A DNA stretch of 64,000 nucleotides from Tahibacter amnicola (lineage in GTDB: Bacteria; Pseudomonadota; Gammaproteobacteria; Xanthomonadales; Rhodanobacteraceae): positions 3,063,001 to 3,127,000 of the forward strand of contig NZ_CP104694.1 of NCBI RefSeq assembly GCF_025398735.1, written 5' to 3'. Under the pieces are notes generated by a model, which did not search any database, had not been told where the DNA came from, and saw only the letters and a list, made by a program, of their open reading frames with translations. A program made the position numbers and the translations under genes. Shown here piece after piece: positions 53,897 to 63,600 of the stretch. Every line of letters begins with the position of its first letter. The stretch's first letter is position 1.

Positions 53897-54462
53897 TTCG
53901 GCTCCAAGGCGAGGGGTTTGGCCTTGCCGATCTTCTCGCGAAGAACGCCAAGAGCCTTGGTAATCTGTTTTTCGACCGCCTTGACCGAAATGGCGCAATG
54001 GCGAGCGATCTCACTATAGCTCATGCCTTCGATGCGGTTGAGCAAGTATATCTGCCGGCAACGGTCCGGAAGCCCCAAAATGGCCTGCCTGACAAGGGCT
54101 AATTCTTGCTGGTCAGCCACCCGCTGGTCGTGCGGGGCCTCGCCGGAGGGCAGATCCATCACCCCTTCGTGCAGACTGACATGGGCGACGGCGGCACGCG
54201 CCGCGCCGTAGCGACGGCGGTCGTTGTGGGCGTTGAGGGCAATGCGGTAGAGCAGGGGCTTCCACGCGGTTTCGGCCTCGCTGTCGCGATAGCGCACCAG
54301 ACTGAGGAAGCTTTCCTGTGCGATATCTTCGGCGTCGGCCTCGCAGCCGGTCAGCCGGCGCAGAAAGCTCACCAGGGCCGGACGCTGCTCGAGCACGAAG
54401 CGATCGAACACGTCGCTCCGCGGTGTCGTCACGACCAATAGCGGCTGCTTGTCTAAACCCAT
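53893..54462 (-). CDS. FecI-like ECF RNA polymerase sigma factor
   Basis: 189 residues. Region 2 includes EADAEDIAQESFLSLVRY near 43-60; region 4 includes LPDRCRQIYLLNRIEGMSYSEIARHCAISVKAVEKQI near 128-165. Together with FecR and the STN receptor downstream it forms a complete cell-surface signalling unit. The overlap with fecR (GTGA) indicates translational coupling. Confidence 0.93.
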   Translation of the reverse strand: MGLDKQPLLVVTTPRSDVFDRFVLEQRPALVSFLRRLTGCEADAEDIAQESFLSLVRYRDSEAETAWKPLLYRIALNAHNDRRRYGAARAAVAHVSLHEGVMDLPSGEAPHDQRVADQQELALVRQAILGLPDRCRQIYLLNRIEGMSYSEIARHCAISVKAVEKQITKALGVLREKIGKAKPLALEPK

Positions 54463-54999
54463 CGAACTGACCCTGGCGCGGAGGGGTGGCCCAGCTTCCC
54501 CGGTGAATACGTCACGACGTAATCCATGGCTGCCCCACGGCCATGGGCGCGCCCACCCCCCAGTGGGTCAGCCGACATGACCGAATCCGGACAGGTTAAC
54601 CCGTACGGCCACGTAGCGTATAGGTACCGGTCAGACAAAGTGACGAACGGATCACCAGCCGGCGTGCCGCAGAGCACCGCGCCACGCAAAAAGTTTCGTA
54701 ACAACATCGCTGATTGCCAATCAGAACGCAGACGGCGTCCGTCGCTTGCGGTGGTCGCCCACCGCGCGCCGGAACGGCCGAGTGGAAGATTCCACTGTCG
54801 TTGCGTGCAGAGGCTCCGGGCCCGATCCCCCGATTCCCGGTGGCGAAAGGGCGCCGACGATACCCGAAGAGCGTGCAAATGTCCCCGTTTCGCGCCGGCG
54901 TCATGGGGCGCGCACTGGACCGCTTACTCGCGTTCTGGTCCTTCCGGTTCTGCCGCAATCGTGGCATTGGCTGATCCGGTGCGCACGGCACCGGCCGGC
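54463..54999. other. Non-coding gap of 537 bases
   Basis: Upstream region of the sigma-factor operon and downstream of the acyltransferase-like gene. Open frames here are Arg-rich shadows with no family resemblance. No strong hairpin or RNA gene was seen; the promoter of the sigma operon should lie near 54470-54560. Confidence 0.45.
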
Positions 55000-55944
55000 T
55001 CAGCGCGAGTTGGTCAGTGCGGCCAGGTTCTTCTGGTCATTGCCGAAGGGGCTCAGCGTGGCATGTGTGCTGGAAGTGGAAGTCCGGGCGACCGCGTACT
55101 TGATAAACGTCGCCATCGTGCCGGATGGCCCCACATCGATGTAGCGGTACGTGCCCTGTTGTTCGAGCGCTGCGATCGTGTCGCGAAACTGCATGGGACG
55201 CCGTATCACGCGCCAGAAGTAGTCCTCCGGCAATGTCGAGATCGTGGTGGTCTGGTCGCAGCACACCAGGGGCAGTTGGCCGCGCGACAGGCCGAGCGTT
55301 TTCAGGTGGATGTTGAAACGTTCCTGTGCCGGGTCGATCCAGCGCGAGTGAAACGCAAACGACACGGCCAGTCGTTGAAAGGCGACGCCACGGTCATGCA
55401 GTCCCCGTTCGATCGCGTTGAGATGGGCGGTTTCGGCCGATACCGCAAAGTGCGAATGGAAGGTGATGCCGGCGATCTCGCTATGTGCCGACAGAAACGG
55501 CTCCTCAAAAAGTGCGGGATTGGCGAGCACCGCAATCATGCCGCCGCCCGTGCAGGACGCTTCCAAGGCCTTCGCCTGTTCGATCACGGTGATGAGCGCT
55601 TCCTCGACATCCATGCAGCCGGCCACCGTTGCAGCCGCAAATGAACCGAGACTGGCGCCAAGATTCATGTCCGGCACGACACCGGCGTGAATGAGATGCT
55701 GCGCCATGGCGTACTCGACCATGAAGATTGCCGGATGCGTCAGCAGAGTGCGGTCAAACGGCTCGCCTTTTCCAGCGGAATAGATCGCGTCGATGACGGA
55801 CCGGCCACAGCGTTTCTGTGCGATCAGGTCCAGTGCCAGCATCTGCTCGCGGAACACACCAGGTACATCGAACAGCGCGCGGCCCATCTGGTAGTACTGC
55901 GAACCCTGGCCGGAGAACAGAAAGACGGTTTTCGGTGCAGACAT
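55000..55944 (-). CDS. Acyltransferase-fold protein (FabD-like; possible acyl hydrolase)
   Basis: 314 residues from ATG 55944, GGAG six bases upstream. FLFSGQGSQYYQMGRALF is the AT-domain start; the nucleophile is S98 in NLGASLGSFAA, where malonyltransferases have GHSLGE, and the later catalytic His is in FAFHSRWIDP. The position of the carboxylate-binding Arg of malonyltransferases appears as Gln (VIEQAKALE). Both changes resemble the AT-like acyl hydrolases of trans-AT polyketide systems rather than FabD. No PKS or ACP is nearby, so the substrate is unknown. Confidence 0.78.
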   Translation of the reverse strand: MSAPKTVFLFSGQGSQYYQMGRALFDVPGVFREQMLALDLIAQKRCGRSVIDAIYSAGKGEPFDRTLLTHPAIFMVEYAMAQHLIHAGVVPDMNLGASLGSFAAATVAGCMDVEEALITVIEQAKALEASCTGGGMIAVLANPALFEEPFLSAHSEIAGITFHSHFAVSAETAHLNAIERGLHDRGVAFQRLAVSFAFHSRWIDPAQERFNIHLKTLGLSRGQLPLVCCDQTTTISTLPEDYFWRVIRRPMQFRDTIAALEQQGTYRYIDVGPSGTMATFIKYAVARTSTSSTHATLSPFGNDQKNLAALTNSR

Positions 55945-56309
55945 GCATGACTCCTGCGACATTCCGGCCCTCATGCACACAGGCGTTTCGCCCGTATCCT
56001 GAAGCTCAGGATGAGCGTTTGCCGGAAATGGGCGGATACATATAGCAATTCGGTGTTGTGCACCGCAACGCATCCGCTTGAGCGCACCTGCATGGGACGT
56101 GGGAGGAATCGCCTTGCGCCGACACTGTGTTCGTCAGACGCCGCTCTGCCGCTCGCGTTCGTGTTCCACGCGGCGTCGCCTCAGGGCCGGTCTGCATCAT
56201 GCGCCAGCATTCGCCAGCGCAGCAGTGTCTCGCCAATGACCGCAGTGACATTCGCGCCGTAGACACCGGCCAACTGTTTTCCCTCCACCCCAACGAGCAG
56301 GGAAAGACC
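55945..56309. other. Non-coding gap of 365 bases
   Basis: Divergent promoters of the acyltransferase-like gene and the metalloprotease gene. A frame continuous with the protease is open from about 56127, but lacks a ribosome site and recognisable sequence. No RNA or repeat seen. Confidence 0.45.
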
Positions 56310-58442
56310 ATGATCACACGCCCTATGCAATGCCAGCAGGGATTTCCGCCGCTTCCCGACACCATCCTGGCTGTCACCGACGACGTGCAGGAGGAGGAAA
56401 TTGCCGAGGCCTCCGCGGATCTTGCCGAAGACCTCATCGCCCCAATTCTGCCGACGCGCCTGCGTCGCCTGCGTGCCGGTTGCTACCTGATCAATTACAC
56501 ACCGGTGGCCAGTGCACTGATTTCCTACGACGGCACACTCCGCGTGGAAGCCACGGCAGTGGGCCGCACCGCCAGCGGCGATCTCTACCAGCGTCGCACG
56601 ATGGTACTGCCGGCACCGGTCGGGCCGAATCTGCCGGCGCCCCGGGTCGTGTTGTACCCGGCGCCAAATCCTTCGGCGGGCATCCCGATCTTCAGCCGCG
56701 ACCGTTACCGCTTCTATTTGCGCGTGGTACAGGTGCCGCAGGGTTTGACCGCGACACGCCGCTTCACGCTCGGTTTCGAGCTGTTCCGGTTCGATACCGC
56801 GACCAGGAGCTGGACCAACTTCTCCAATCCCGAGAAGCTGTCTGCAGTGATGTCCTGGACGACTGCGCCCCCGGGATTCCCGGCCGCTGGCGACTACCTG
56901 GCCGGAGATGTGAAGAACACAGCCGGCGTCGTCGTGGGCCGGCTCACCATGGGGTGGATCTCGAAATACCTGCGTCGCGCTGTCGTCGAAGTCGATCGCG
57001 TTTCCAATGGCACCTCGCCGTTGTCCAATGGCGCGGCAATCGACTGGAAGGCAGTCGGCGACAGCATGGGGTGGGAGATCGTCGTTGACAGCAGCGATGT
57101 CAACGTCGCCGAACCCAGTGGAAACTCCTGGTCGACCGCCGAATGCCACGCAGCCATGCTGCAGCGCCGTACGCAGTCCAGCCTCGACAAGGAATGGCGC
57201 TATCACATCCTGGGCGTGCGTGCGCTGGACGATACGCCGCGCGGCATCATGTATGACAACGGCGCCTCCGACTCCAACCAGGTGCCGCGCGAAGGCTGCG
57301 CGATCGCCTCGGACTGGGTGATTCCGAATTCCCCCGAATGGGGCATCCTGGGAGGCGAGCGCTTCGGCAGCGCCGCTGCCGCGACCGCGTATTTCCGCAC
57401 GGCCGTGCATGAGGCCGGACACGCCATGGGGCTGTACCACAACACAGTCGACAACGGCTTCATGAACACGACGGACACTATCGCGGCGTCTGGCACGCCG
57501 TCGAATCGCTTCCCGGACAATATCCTGTGGAACTTCGCTGCCGACGATACCAAGCGTCTGCGCCATATTCCTGATGTATACGTTCGCCCGGGTGGTACGC
57601 CATTCGGCACGTCCTACGCGATGACGCCCATCAGCGACGCCGATGCGGAAATCACGATCGAAGATCTGGGCCTGGAGGTCACCTGTCACACGGACACCGT
57701 GCCGATCGGAGCGCCTGCACGCATCAATCTGGCCTTGCAGAACATCGGGCAGGTGCCCTATGAGGTGCCCAAGACGATCAGCCTGGGCGCCGGCTGCGTG
57801 CGTGGCTACGTGATCGACCCGACCGGTACGCGGCGCACGTTCTCGCCGCTCGTACTGTGCGTCGATGACGAGCCGCTCGAGGTGCTCAAGCCGGGGCAGT
57901 CCATCCGCAATTCGCTCACGCTGCTGCGCGGCGGGCAGGGCGCCTTGTTTCCGATTCCCGGCGCCTATTCGGTGCACGTGGAAGTGCATTGGGACCTCGG
58001 TGGTGCGCCCGTCAGCGTCTCCGGAGAAAGCACCGTCATCGTGACACCCGCCGTGGACGGCATCCACGCCCGTGCTGCCGAAAAGTTGCTGGCGACGCCC
58101 GAAACCCTGCTGGTACTCGTGCTCGGCGGCGACCACATCACCGATGGCCTGGAAGCACTCGATATCGCCTTGAAGAACCCGGTACTGGGACCGCACTACG
58201 CCTACGTCGAGGCCAAGCGGCAGGCCACGCGGTTCCAGCAGCGCGAACCGGACCTGGGCGCGGCCGCCGCTGTGCTGGAAGGTCACGCCGTGATGACGCC
58301 CGACGAGGTAAAGAAGGCGCAGAAGCTCTGCGAAGGCGCCAAGGACGGGGCGGGTGCAAAGGCCCTGAGCGATGTACTGAGCCAGCACGCCATGCGTATT
58401 CGTCCGCCGAAGGATTTCACCGGCGCCGAGCAGATGCATTGA
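56310..58442 (+). CDS. Metzincin-type zinc metalloprotease without signal peptide
   Basis: 710 residues from ATG 56310 (AGGGAAAG upstream). The zinc motif HEAGHAMGLYHN starts near residue 367 (HExxHxxGxxH), followed by the Met-turn-like DNGFMNTT. The N-terminal ~330 residues are beta-rich (LRAGCYLINYTPVASALISYD). A region near 450-590 looks Ig-like (INLALQNIGQVPYEVPKTIS). The C-terminus is helical. No signal peptide or membrane anchor is visible, so it may stay inside or use a non-Sec route. It is divergent from the acyltransferase-like gene. Confidence 0.8.
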   Translation: MITRPMQCQQGFPPLPDTILAVTDDVQEEEIAEASADLAEDLIAPILPTRLRRLRAGCYLINYTPVASALISYDGTLRVEATAVGRTASGDLYQRRTMVLPAPVGPNLPAPRVVLYPAPNPSAGIPIFSRDRYRFYLRVVQVPQGLTATRRFTLGFELFRFDTATRSWTNFSNPEKLSAVMSWTTAPPGFPAAGDYLAGDVKNTAGVVVGRLTMGWISKYLRRAVVEVDRVSNGTSPLSNGAAIDWKAVGDSMGWEIVVDSSDVNVAEPSGNSWSTAECHAAMLQRRTQSSLDKEWRYHILGVRALDDTPRGIMYDNGASDSNQVPREGCAIASDWVIPNSPEWGILGGERFGSAAAATAYFRTAVHEAGHAMGLYHNTVDNGFMNTTDTIAASGTPSNRFPDNILWNFAADDTKRLRHIPDVYVRPGGTPFGTSYAMTPISDADAEITIEDLGLEVTCHTDTVPIGAPARINLALQNIGQVPYEVPKTISLGAGCVRGYVIDPTGTRRTFSPLVLCVDDEPLEVLKPGQSIRNSLTLLRGGQGALFPIPGAYSVHVEVHWDLGGAPVSVSGESTVIVTPAVDGIHARAAEKLLATPETLLVLVLGGDHITDGLEALDIALKNPVLGPHYAYVEAKRQATRFQQREPDLGAAAAVLEGHAVMTPDEVKKAQKLCEGAKDGAGAKALSDVLSQHAMRIRPPKDFTGAEQMH

Positions 58443-58514
58443 TGCAGTCCGAATGAGGTGCCCGGCGGCGATACGGCTGTCCGGCCTATGAGCGTATCCG
58501 CGAGGAAACGTCAC

Positions 58515-58808
58515 ATGTCAGACACCGACCTGCTGGGCACCTGGAAACGCGTAGGCGTCGCCGGAAACGGCGACGCCTATCCCGAATTCCTCAAGATCCT
58601 CCCCAACGGACTGTACTCCGGGTGGAACAGTGAACCCGGGCACTTCACCGTGTGGGACGCGGGCACCTTCGAAGCGTCGGACGGTACGGTGAAGATCTCC
58701 ACCGCGGATGATTCGGTGCGCAGCTATCGGGTCACCGTGAGTGCGGACCGGATGACGTTCTGCGACACGGGCGGCGTAACGATCTCCTACCAGCGAGACG
58801 TGCCGTAG
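58515..58808 (+). CDS. Small lipocalin-like protein
   Basis: 97 residues from ATG 58515 with GAGGAAACG upstream. LLGTWKRVGVAGNGDAYPEF at the start and alternating strands through ISYQRDV fit a short lipocalin-like beta-barrel. No signal peptide. It follows the metalloprotease by 72 bases on the same strand and may be cotranscribed; function unknown. Confidence 0.65.
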   Translation: MSDTDLLGTWKRVGVAGNGDAYPEFLKILPNGLYSGWNSEPGHFTVWDAGTFEASDGTVKISTADDSVRSYRVTVSADRMTFCDTGGVTISYQRDVP

Positions 58809-58856
58809 TGGCTGGCATGGTCGACGGTCAAGGCCGGGGCGCCAGGCGCGTCTGGG

Positions 58857-60380
58857 TCAACCGTCGTACCACAGCCCGCGCAGATAACGACTGATCATCG
58901 TCCATCGCGATGTCTGCCGGGAGACGAAGTCGAAGATGGCTTCGCGCTCCGTCGCGCCGTACCAGCGACCGTCTGCGATGACGGCGTGGATGTGTCGTGT
59001 GTTGCCGATGTCCGCGAGCGGATCCGCGTCGAGCAGTACGAGGTCGGCCACTTTTCCCGCTTCAACCGCACCCAGGTCGGCGCGATGGAAGTGCCGGGCC
59101 GGGCTGGCGGTTGCCGCGCGCAATGCCTCCAGCGGTGTCAATCCTGCTTCCACCAGGAAACCTAGCTCGCGGTGCAGTGAATCGCCGTGGATCACATCCG
59201 CATCCAGCGCGTCCGTGCCCGCCAACAGGGTGACGCCGGCGGCCTGCGCCCGGTGAGTGAGCGCCAGCGCTGAGCGGTGGAAAGCGGCCAGAATCTTCTG
59301 TTCTTCGGCACCCTCGCGCCCCGCGGCGCGAAGCAGTGCCCACAGCCAGCGCCGGGGCGCGATGACATGGCGTGACACCTGTTGTGCATCCACTGTGGAT
59401 GCGGAACGCGCCAGGGCCAGGTCCTGCCCACTCGACGCCACGTGCGTCGGAACATAGGCGATATCCCGCTCCACCAGGCTGGCCAGCAGGCGATCACATC
59501 GCGCTGGATCGGGGGATCTGAGCAGATCCGATTTCGTGCGAAGGCGCCCGTCATAGTCTGCGCGCCCGGAATGGCACTGCGGCAGAAGGCTGCTGTCGTG
59601 CTCGATCGAACGCATCACTGCGGGAGTGGCGAGAAGATCCACGGTATAGGGCAAATGCCCGGCGACGCGCAGTCCTCGCTGCGTCGCCGCCTGTACGACG
59701 CGGTCAAACTCCGCCGGTGCCACCGTTTCGGCAAGCTGCAGCTTCAGCACCGTGTCACCGCGCTGGACCAGCGCATCGAGCAGGGCGTGCAGCGCTGCAT
59801 CGCTCCCGGGCAATTCCTCCAGGTGGTAGCTGGCCGTCTCTATCAGGCGAGGTGCGACGATCTCGCCGCGATTCCTGGCTTCCATCCACCCGACCACATC
59901 GCGCGCGCAGTCCGCGGCACTGGACCAGGAACAGCTGTCGCCCATATCGCGGGCACTCGTGACGCCGTAGGCGACCAGCAGCGGCAGGTGCAACTGCGGC
60001 GAGAGTCGTAATGTGTGGATGTGCGAATCCCACAGGCCAGGGATAAGGAATTTCCCGGTGCCGTCGATGATCCGGGCGTCTGGCGAAATCGGTGCACCTT
60101 CTCGCTCGCCGACATAGCGGATGCGATCGCCGACCATGACCACCGTCTGGTCCGGAATGCGGCCGGACGGCGATTCCGGGTGAACCACGGTCACATGGGT
60201 GATCGCCAGTGTGCCGAATCGGGACGGAGCGGGCAGCTGCTCCGGATCGGATAGCGCGAGCAGGTTTACCAGGCCAAACAGGATCGCCATGGCGGCCACT
60301 CCTGCCAGCACGCATCGGCGAAACAGACGGCGTCCGGGGTATGACGGCATGGGGCGGGCCACTGTATTCGTTGTTCGCAT
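58857..60380 (-). CDS. Membrane-anchored amidohydrolase
   Basis: About 507 residues from ATG 60380; ATG 60350 is an alternative. An N-terminal membrane segment (VLAGVAAMAILFGLVNLLAL) is followed by a strand domain, metal-site motif GLWDSHIHTLR, SARDMGD, GLRVAGHLPY with a later metal His, and LLAGTDAL with the catalytic Asp; the C-terminal AVEAGKVADLVLLDADPL closes the composite barrel. This is the imidazolonepropionase-like/prolidase-like amidohydrolase group, probably periplasmic. Substrate unknown. Confidence 0.87.
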   Translation of the reverse strand: MRTTNTVARPMPSYPGRRLFRRCVLAGVAAMAILFGLVNLLALSDPEQLPAPSRFGTLAITHVTVVHPESPSGRIPDQTVVMVGDRIRYVGEREGAPISPDARIIDGTGKFLIPGLWDSHIHTLRLSPQLHLPLLVAYGVTSARDMGDSCSWSSAADCARDVVGWMEARNRGEIVAPRLIETASYHLEELPGSDAALHALLDALVQRGDTVLKLQLAETVAPAEFDRVVQAATQRGLRVAGHLPYTVDLLATPAVMRSIEHDSSLLPQCHSGRADYDGRLRTKSDLLRSPDPARCDRLLASLVERDIAYVPTHVASSGQDLALARSASTVDAQQVSRHVIAPRRWLWALLRAAGREGAEEQKILAAFHRSALALTHRAQAAGVTLLAGTDALDADVIHGDSLHRELGFLVEAGLTPLEALRAATASPARHFHRADLGAVEAGKVADLVLLDADPLADIGNTRHIHAVIADGRWYGATEREAIFDFVSRQTSRWTMISRYLRGLWYDG

Positions 60381-60670
60381 CCGTCCACCGCGTTGGCGCG
60401 TCTGCCGTGAATTCGAAGCGGAATGCTGGCCGTCGGAGCGCGGCTGCCACAGTGCCATTTGGCACGGCGACCATTTAAAAGTTCACAACTGTAGTTGGGG
60501 TGAGCACAGCGAACTCCGGCAGTGGCGCTAGAACACAGACCGAGGGGCCATTTAGGCCTGATGTTGGGGTTCGCTGCGCTCGCCGCCAATGCGGCGCACA
60601 CCGTAGCCGAGTCCGCCGCCGAGTGGTGACCAGGCGTACATTCTGTGCCACGACGCAGTATCCTGCGCCC

Positions 60671-63600
60671 ATGTACGGTACAGAGAGTGGCCAAGCCAAC
60701 ACCGATTCAGGCGATCCCGCGCTGCAGCGGGGAGGTGCGTTTGACCTCGTCGTTCTGTGCGGATCCGCGGGGGGACTGACTGCGGTCGTGACCGTATTGC
60801 AGGATTTGCCGCCGGATTTCACGACGCCGGTGCTCGTGATGTTGCACCTGCCACCGGAGGTCGGGCTCGCGGCACTCTCGCGGCGGCAATGGCGTCCGGT
60901 CGAGTGGCTCCAGGCGGGTGCGGCGCTGGAGCGGGGAAAGATTCTGGTGTGCCCGCCACGGCTGTCGGCAGAAATACTCCCCGATAGCACGTGTGTGCTG
61001 TATCCCTGCGAGGGCGGCGCACTGGAAAGGCCCATTGACCGGCTGCTTCTGTCGGTCGCCCGGAGCGTCGGCGATCGTGCGCTGGCCGTGGTGCTGACAG
61101 GTATGGGCGATGACGCGGCCGTCGGCACGTCGGAACTCCATCGTGCGGGCGCCTGCGTGCTGGCGCAGGAACCGGAATCGGCCGAGTATCCCTCGATGCC
61201 GAAGGCGACGATCGCGGCAGGGGCGGCCACGATGGTGTTGCCCCTGGACGAACTGGGCCATGTGATTGGTGAACTCGCGGATGGCATGCCCACGCGCCGG
61301 CTCCGGGCCGAGCTCGGGGCGGTCGAGCGCACGTTCGGTGCGCACGGCGAAGTGGCTGCCCGTGCGCGCGAGATCGACTGGTCGCAGACCGGCCTGGGCG
61401 CGGTGATCAGCTGGCCTCACGAACTGCGTGTGATGACGCGCATGGTCGTGGAGTCGGTGTATCCGGCGGCGGTGTGGTGGGGGCCGGACCTGATCCAGAT
61501 CTACAACGATCCGTGGCGCCAGTTCCTCGGGCCACACCAGCATCCGCACGCGCTGGGCGCTTCGGCGCGCCAGACGTGGGCGTCTATCTGGAGTGATATC
61601 GGACCGATGATCGAGCAGGTCCGGGTCAACGGAAGGTCGGTGGGAAGAAGGGATTATCCGCTTCTCGTCGAGCGCGAGGAGTCGTCGGACCGCATTTTCG
61701 CGACGTTTTCCTACGCGCCGATCCGTGATGCCGGTGGCGCCGTGGTGGGGGTCTACAACACCGTGTGGGACACCACGCGCGATGTCGTTGCCGATCGCCG
61801 GCTGAAAGTGCTGCGCGAACTGGCACTGCGAATGAACGGCGCTGTCCAGGTGCGGGTCGCTTGCGAGCGCGCCGTCGAGGCTTTGGCGTCCTCGCCGCAG
61901 GAGGCGCCGTTCGCGTTGCTCTATGTTGTTGACACGGCGCGCCAGCAGGCAGTCCTCGCGGGTGTCACCGGCCTTGAGCCGGGCGGCCAGGCGGCACCTC
62001 GCGTCGTTTCGTTGGCAGGCGACGCCTCGCCCTGGCCCCTTGGGCGCGCCCTGGTGGCTACGGACGAAGCCGAGCTGCGATTCGATAACCTGGCGCAGCG
62101 CTGCCCGGGTCTGCTGCCCCTCGCCGCCGTGCACGGCGGCTCGCCTGCGCCGACTTCGGCCTTGCTGCTGCCAGTGCGAACGGCGGGCAGTACTGCCGCA
62201 GCGGCGATGCTGGTTCTTGGATTGAACCCGCACCTGCCGTTCACCGACACGTACCGCAGCTTCGTGGATCTCATCGTCGAGCAGATAGCCGCGGGAATCG
62301 CGCAGGCGCGCCTGCACGAGCAGGAGCGCGAGCGCGTCGACCGCCTTGCCGAGCTAGATCGGGCGAAGAGTCAGTTCTTCGCCAATGTCAGTCATGAGTT
62401 CCGCACGCCGTTGACACTGCTGCTGGCGCCGCTCGATGAGCTTCTTCGACGGCGCGACCGCCTGCCGCCGGGCTTGGGCGATGAAGTGGATACGGCTGCC
62501 CGCAATGCCCGTCGCCTGCTGACCCTGGTCACCAACCTGCTGGACTTTTCCCAGATCGAATCAACGCGCCGACGTGCCTATCTGGCGCCGCACGACCTCG
62601 CTGCCTTGACCGCCGACATCGTCAGTCACTTCCGAAGCGCCGTGGAGCGGGCGGGGCTGCGCCTCACGGTTGCGCTTGCCGGCAATCTGCCGCTGGTGCC
62701 GGTCGACCCCGAGATGTGGACCAAGGTGGTTTCCAACCTGTTGTCGAACGCGCTGAAATTCACCTTCGCCGGCGAGATATCGATCGCGCTGACCGCGTTG
62801 CGGCTGCACGCGGAGCTGGTTGTCTCGGACACGGGCGTCGGCATTCCGGAGGAAGAGCTGCCGCATGTATTCAAGCGATTCCACCGCGTACGCGGCGCAC
62901 GGGCGCGCACGGCCGAAGGCGCCGGCATAGGGCTGTCTATCGTCCAGGACCTCATCCATCGCATGGGAGGACAGCTGCAGGTGCGCAGCCGGCTGGACAA
63001 AGGTACGAGCTTCACGATCTGGTTGCCCTATAAGTCCTTCCGCCAGACGGGCGAAGCGCCGGAGGAGCTGGCGGTGGCACCACCGATCGCCGCGGCTGCC
63101 TTGGCCGACGAGGCGTCGCGCTGGTTGCCGGACGAGTCGGTCGAACCGGCCGAGGTGCAGGCGGACCTGCTGGGGCCGCCTGCAAATCCGCGCTCGGGGC
63201 AGATCGGTCGCGCGCGCATCGTGGTGGTCGACGACAACGCCGACATGCGCGACTACCTGCGGCGTCTGCTGGCACCGCGGTGCGACGTGCAGGTGGCCGC
63301 GGGCGCCGAATCGGCGCTCGCGCTCATTCGCAGCCATCGCCCGGACGTCGTGCTGGCCGACGTCATGATGCCCGGGTCAGATGGTTTTGCGTTGCTCAAG
63401 ACCATCCGTGGCAATCCTGCCCTGCGCTTCCTGCCGGTCGTGCTGGTCACGGCCCGTGCGGGCGAGGAGACGGCCATCGAGGGTTTGCTCGCCGGCGCAG
63501 ACGACTACATCGCCAAGCCCTTTTCGCCACGCGAGCTGGTTGCCCGCGTCAACGCGGTCGTGGATCGCGCCCGCGCTGACGTGGCGCTGCGCAAGAGCGA

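Noticed and set aside
54453-54878. Possible 141-codon leftward gene upstream of the sigma factor
   Set aside because: Cys/Arg/Ser-rich translation, no ribosome site, and it overlaps the expected promoter of the sigma operon.
56181-58514. Leftward open frame of 777 codons opposite the metalloprotease
   Set aside because: High GC leaves the antisense frame open; no motifs, while the plus strand has HEAGHAMGLYH.
60707-62317. Long leftward open frame of 536 codons
   Set aside because: It mirrors the CheB-kinase gene, whose plus-strand translation shows clear catalytic motifs; the antisense product is low-complexity Arg/His-rich.
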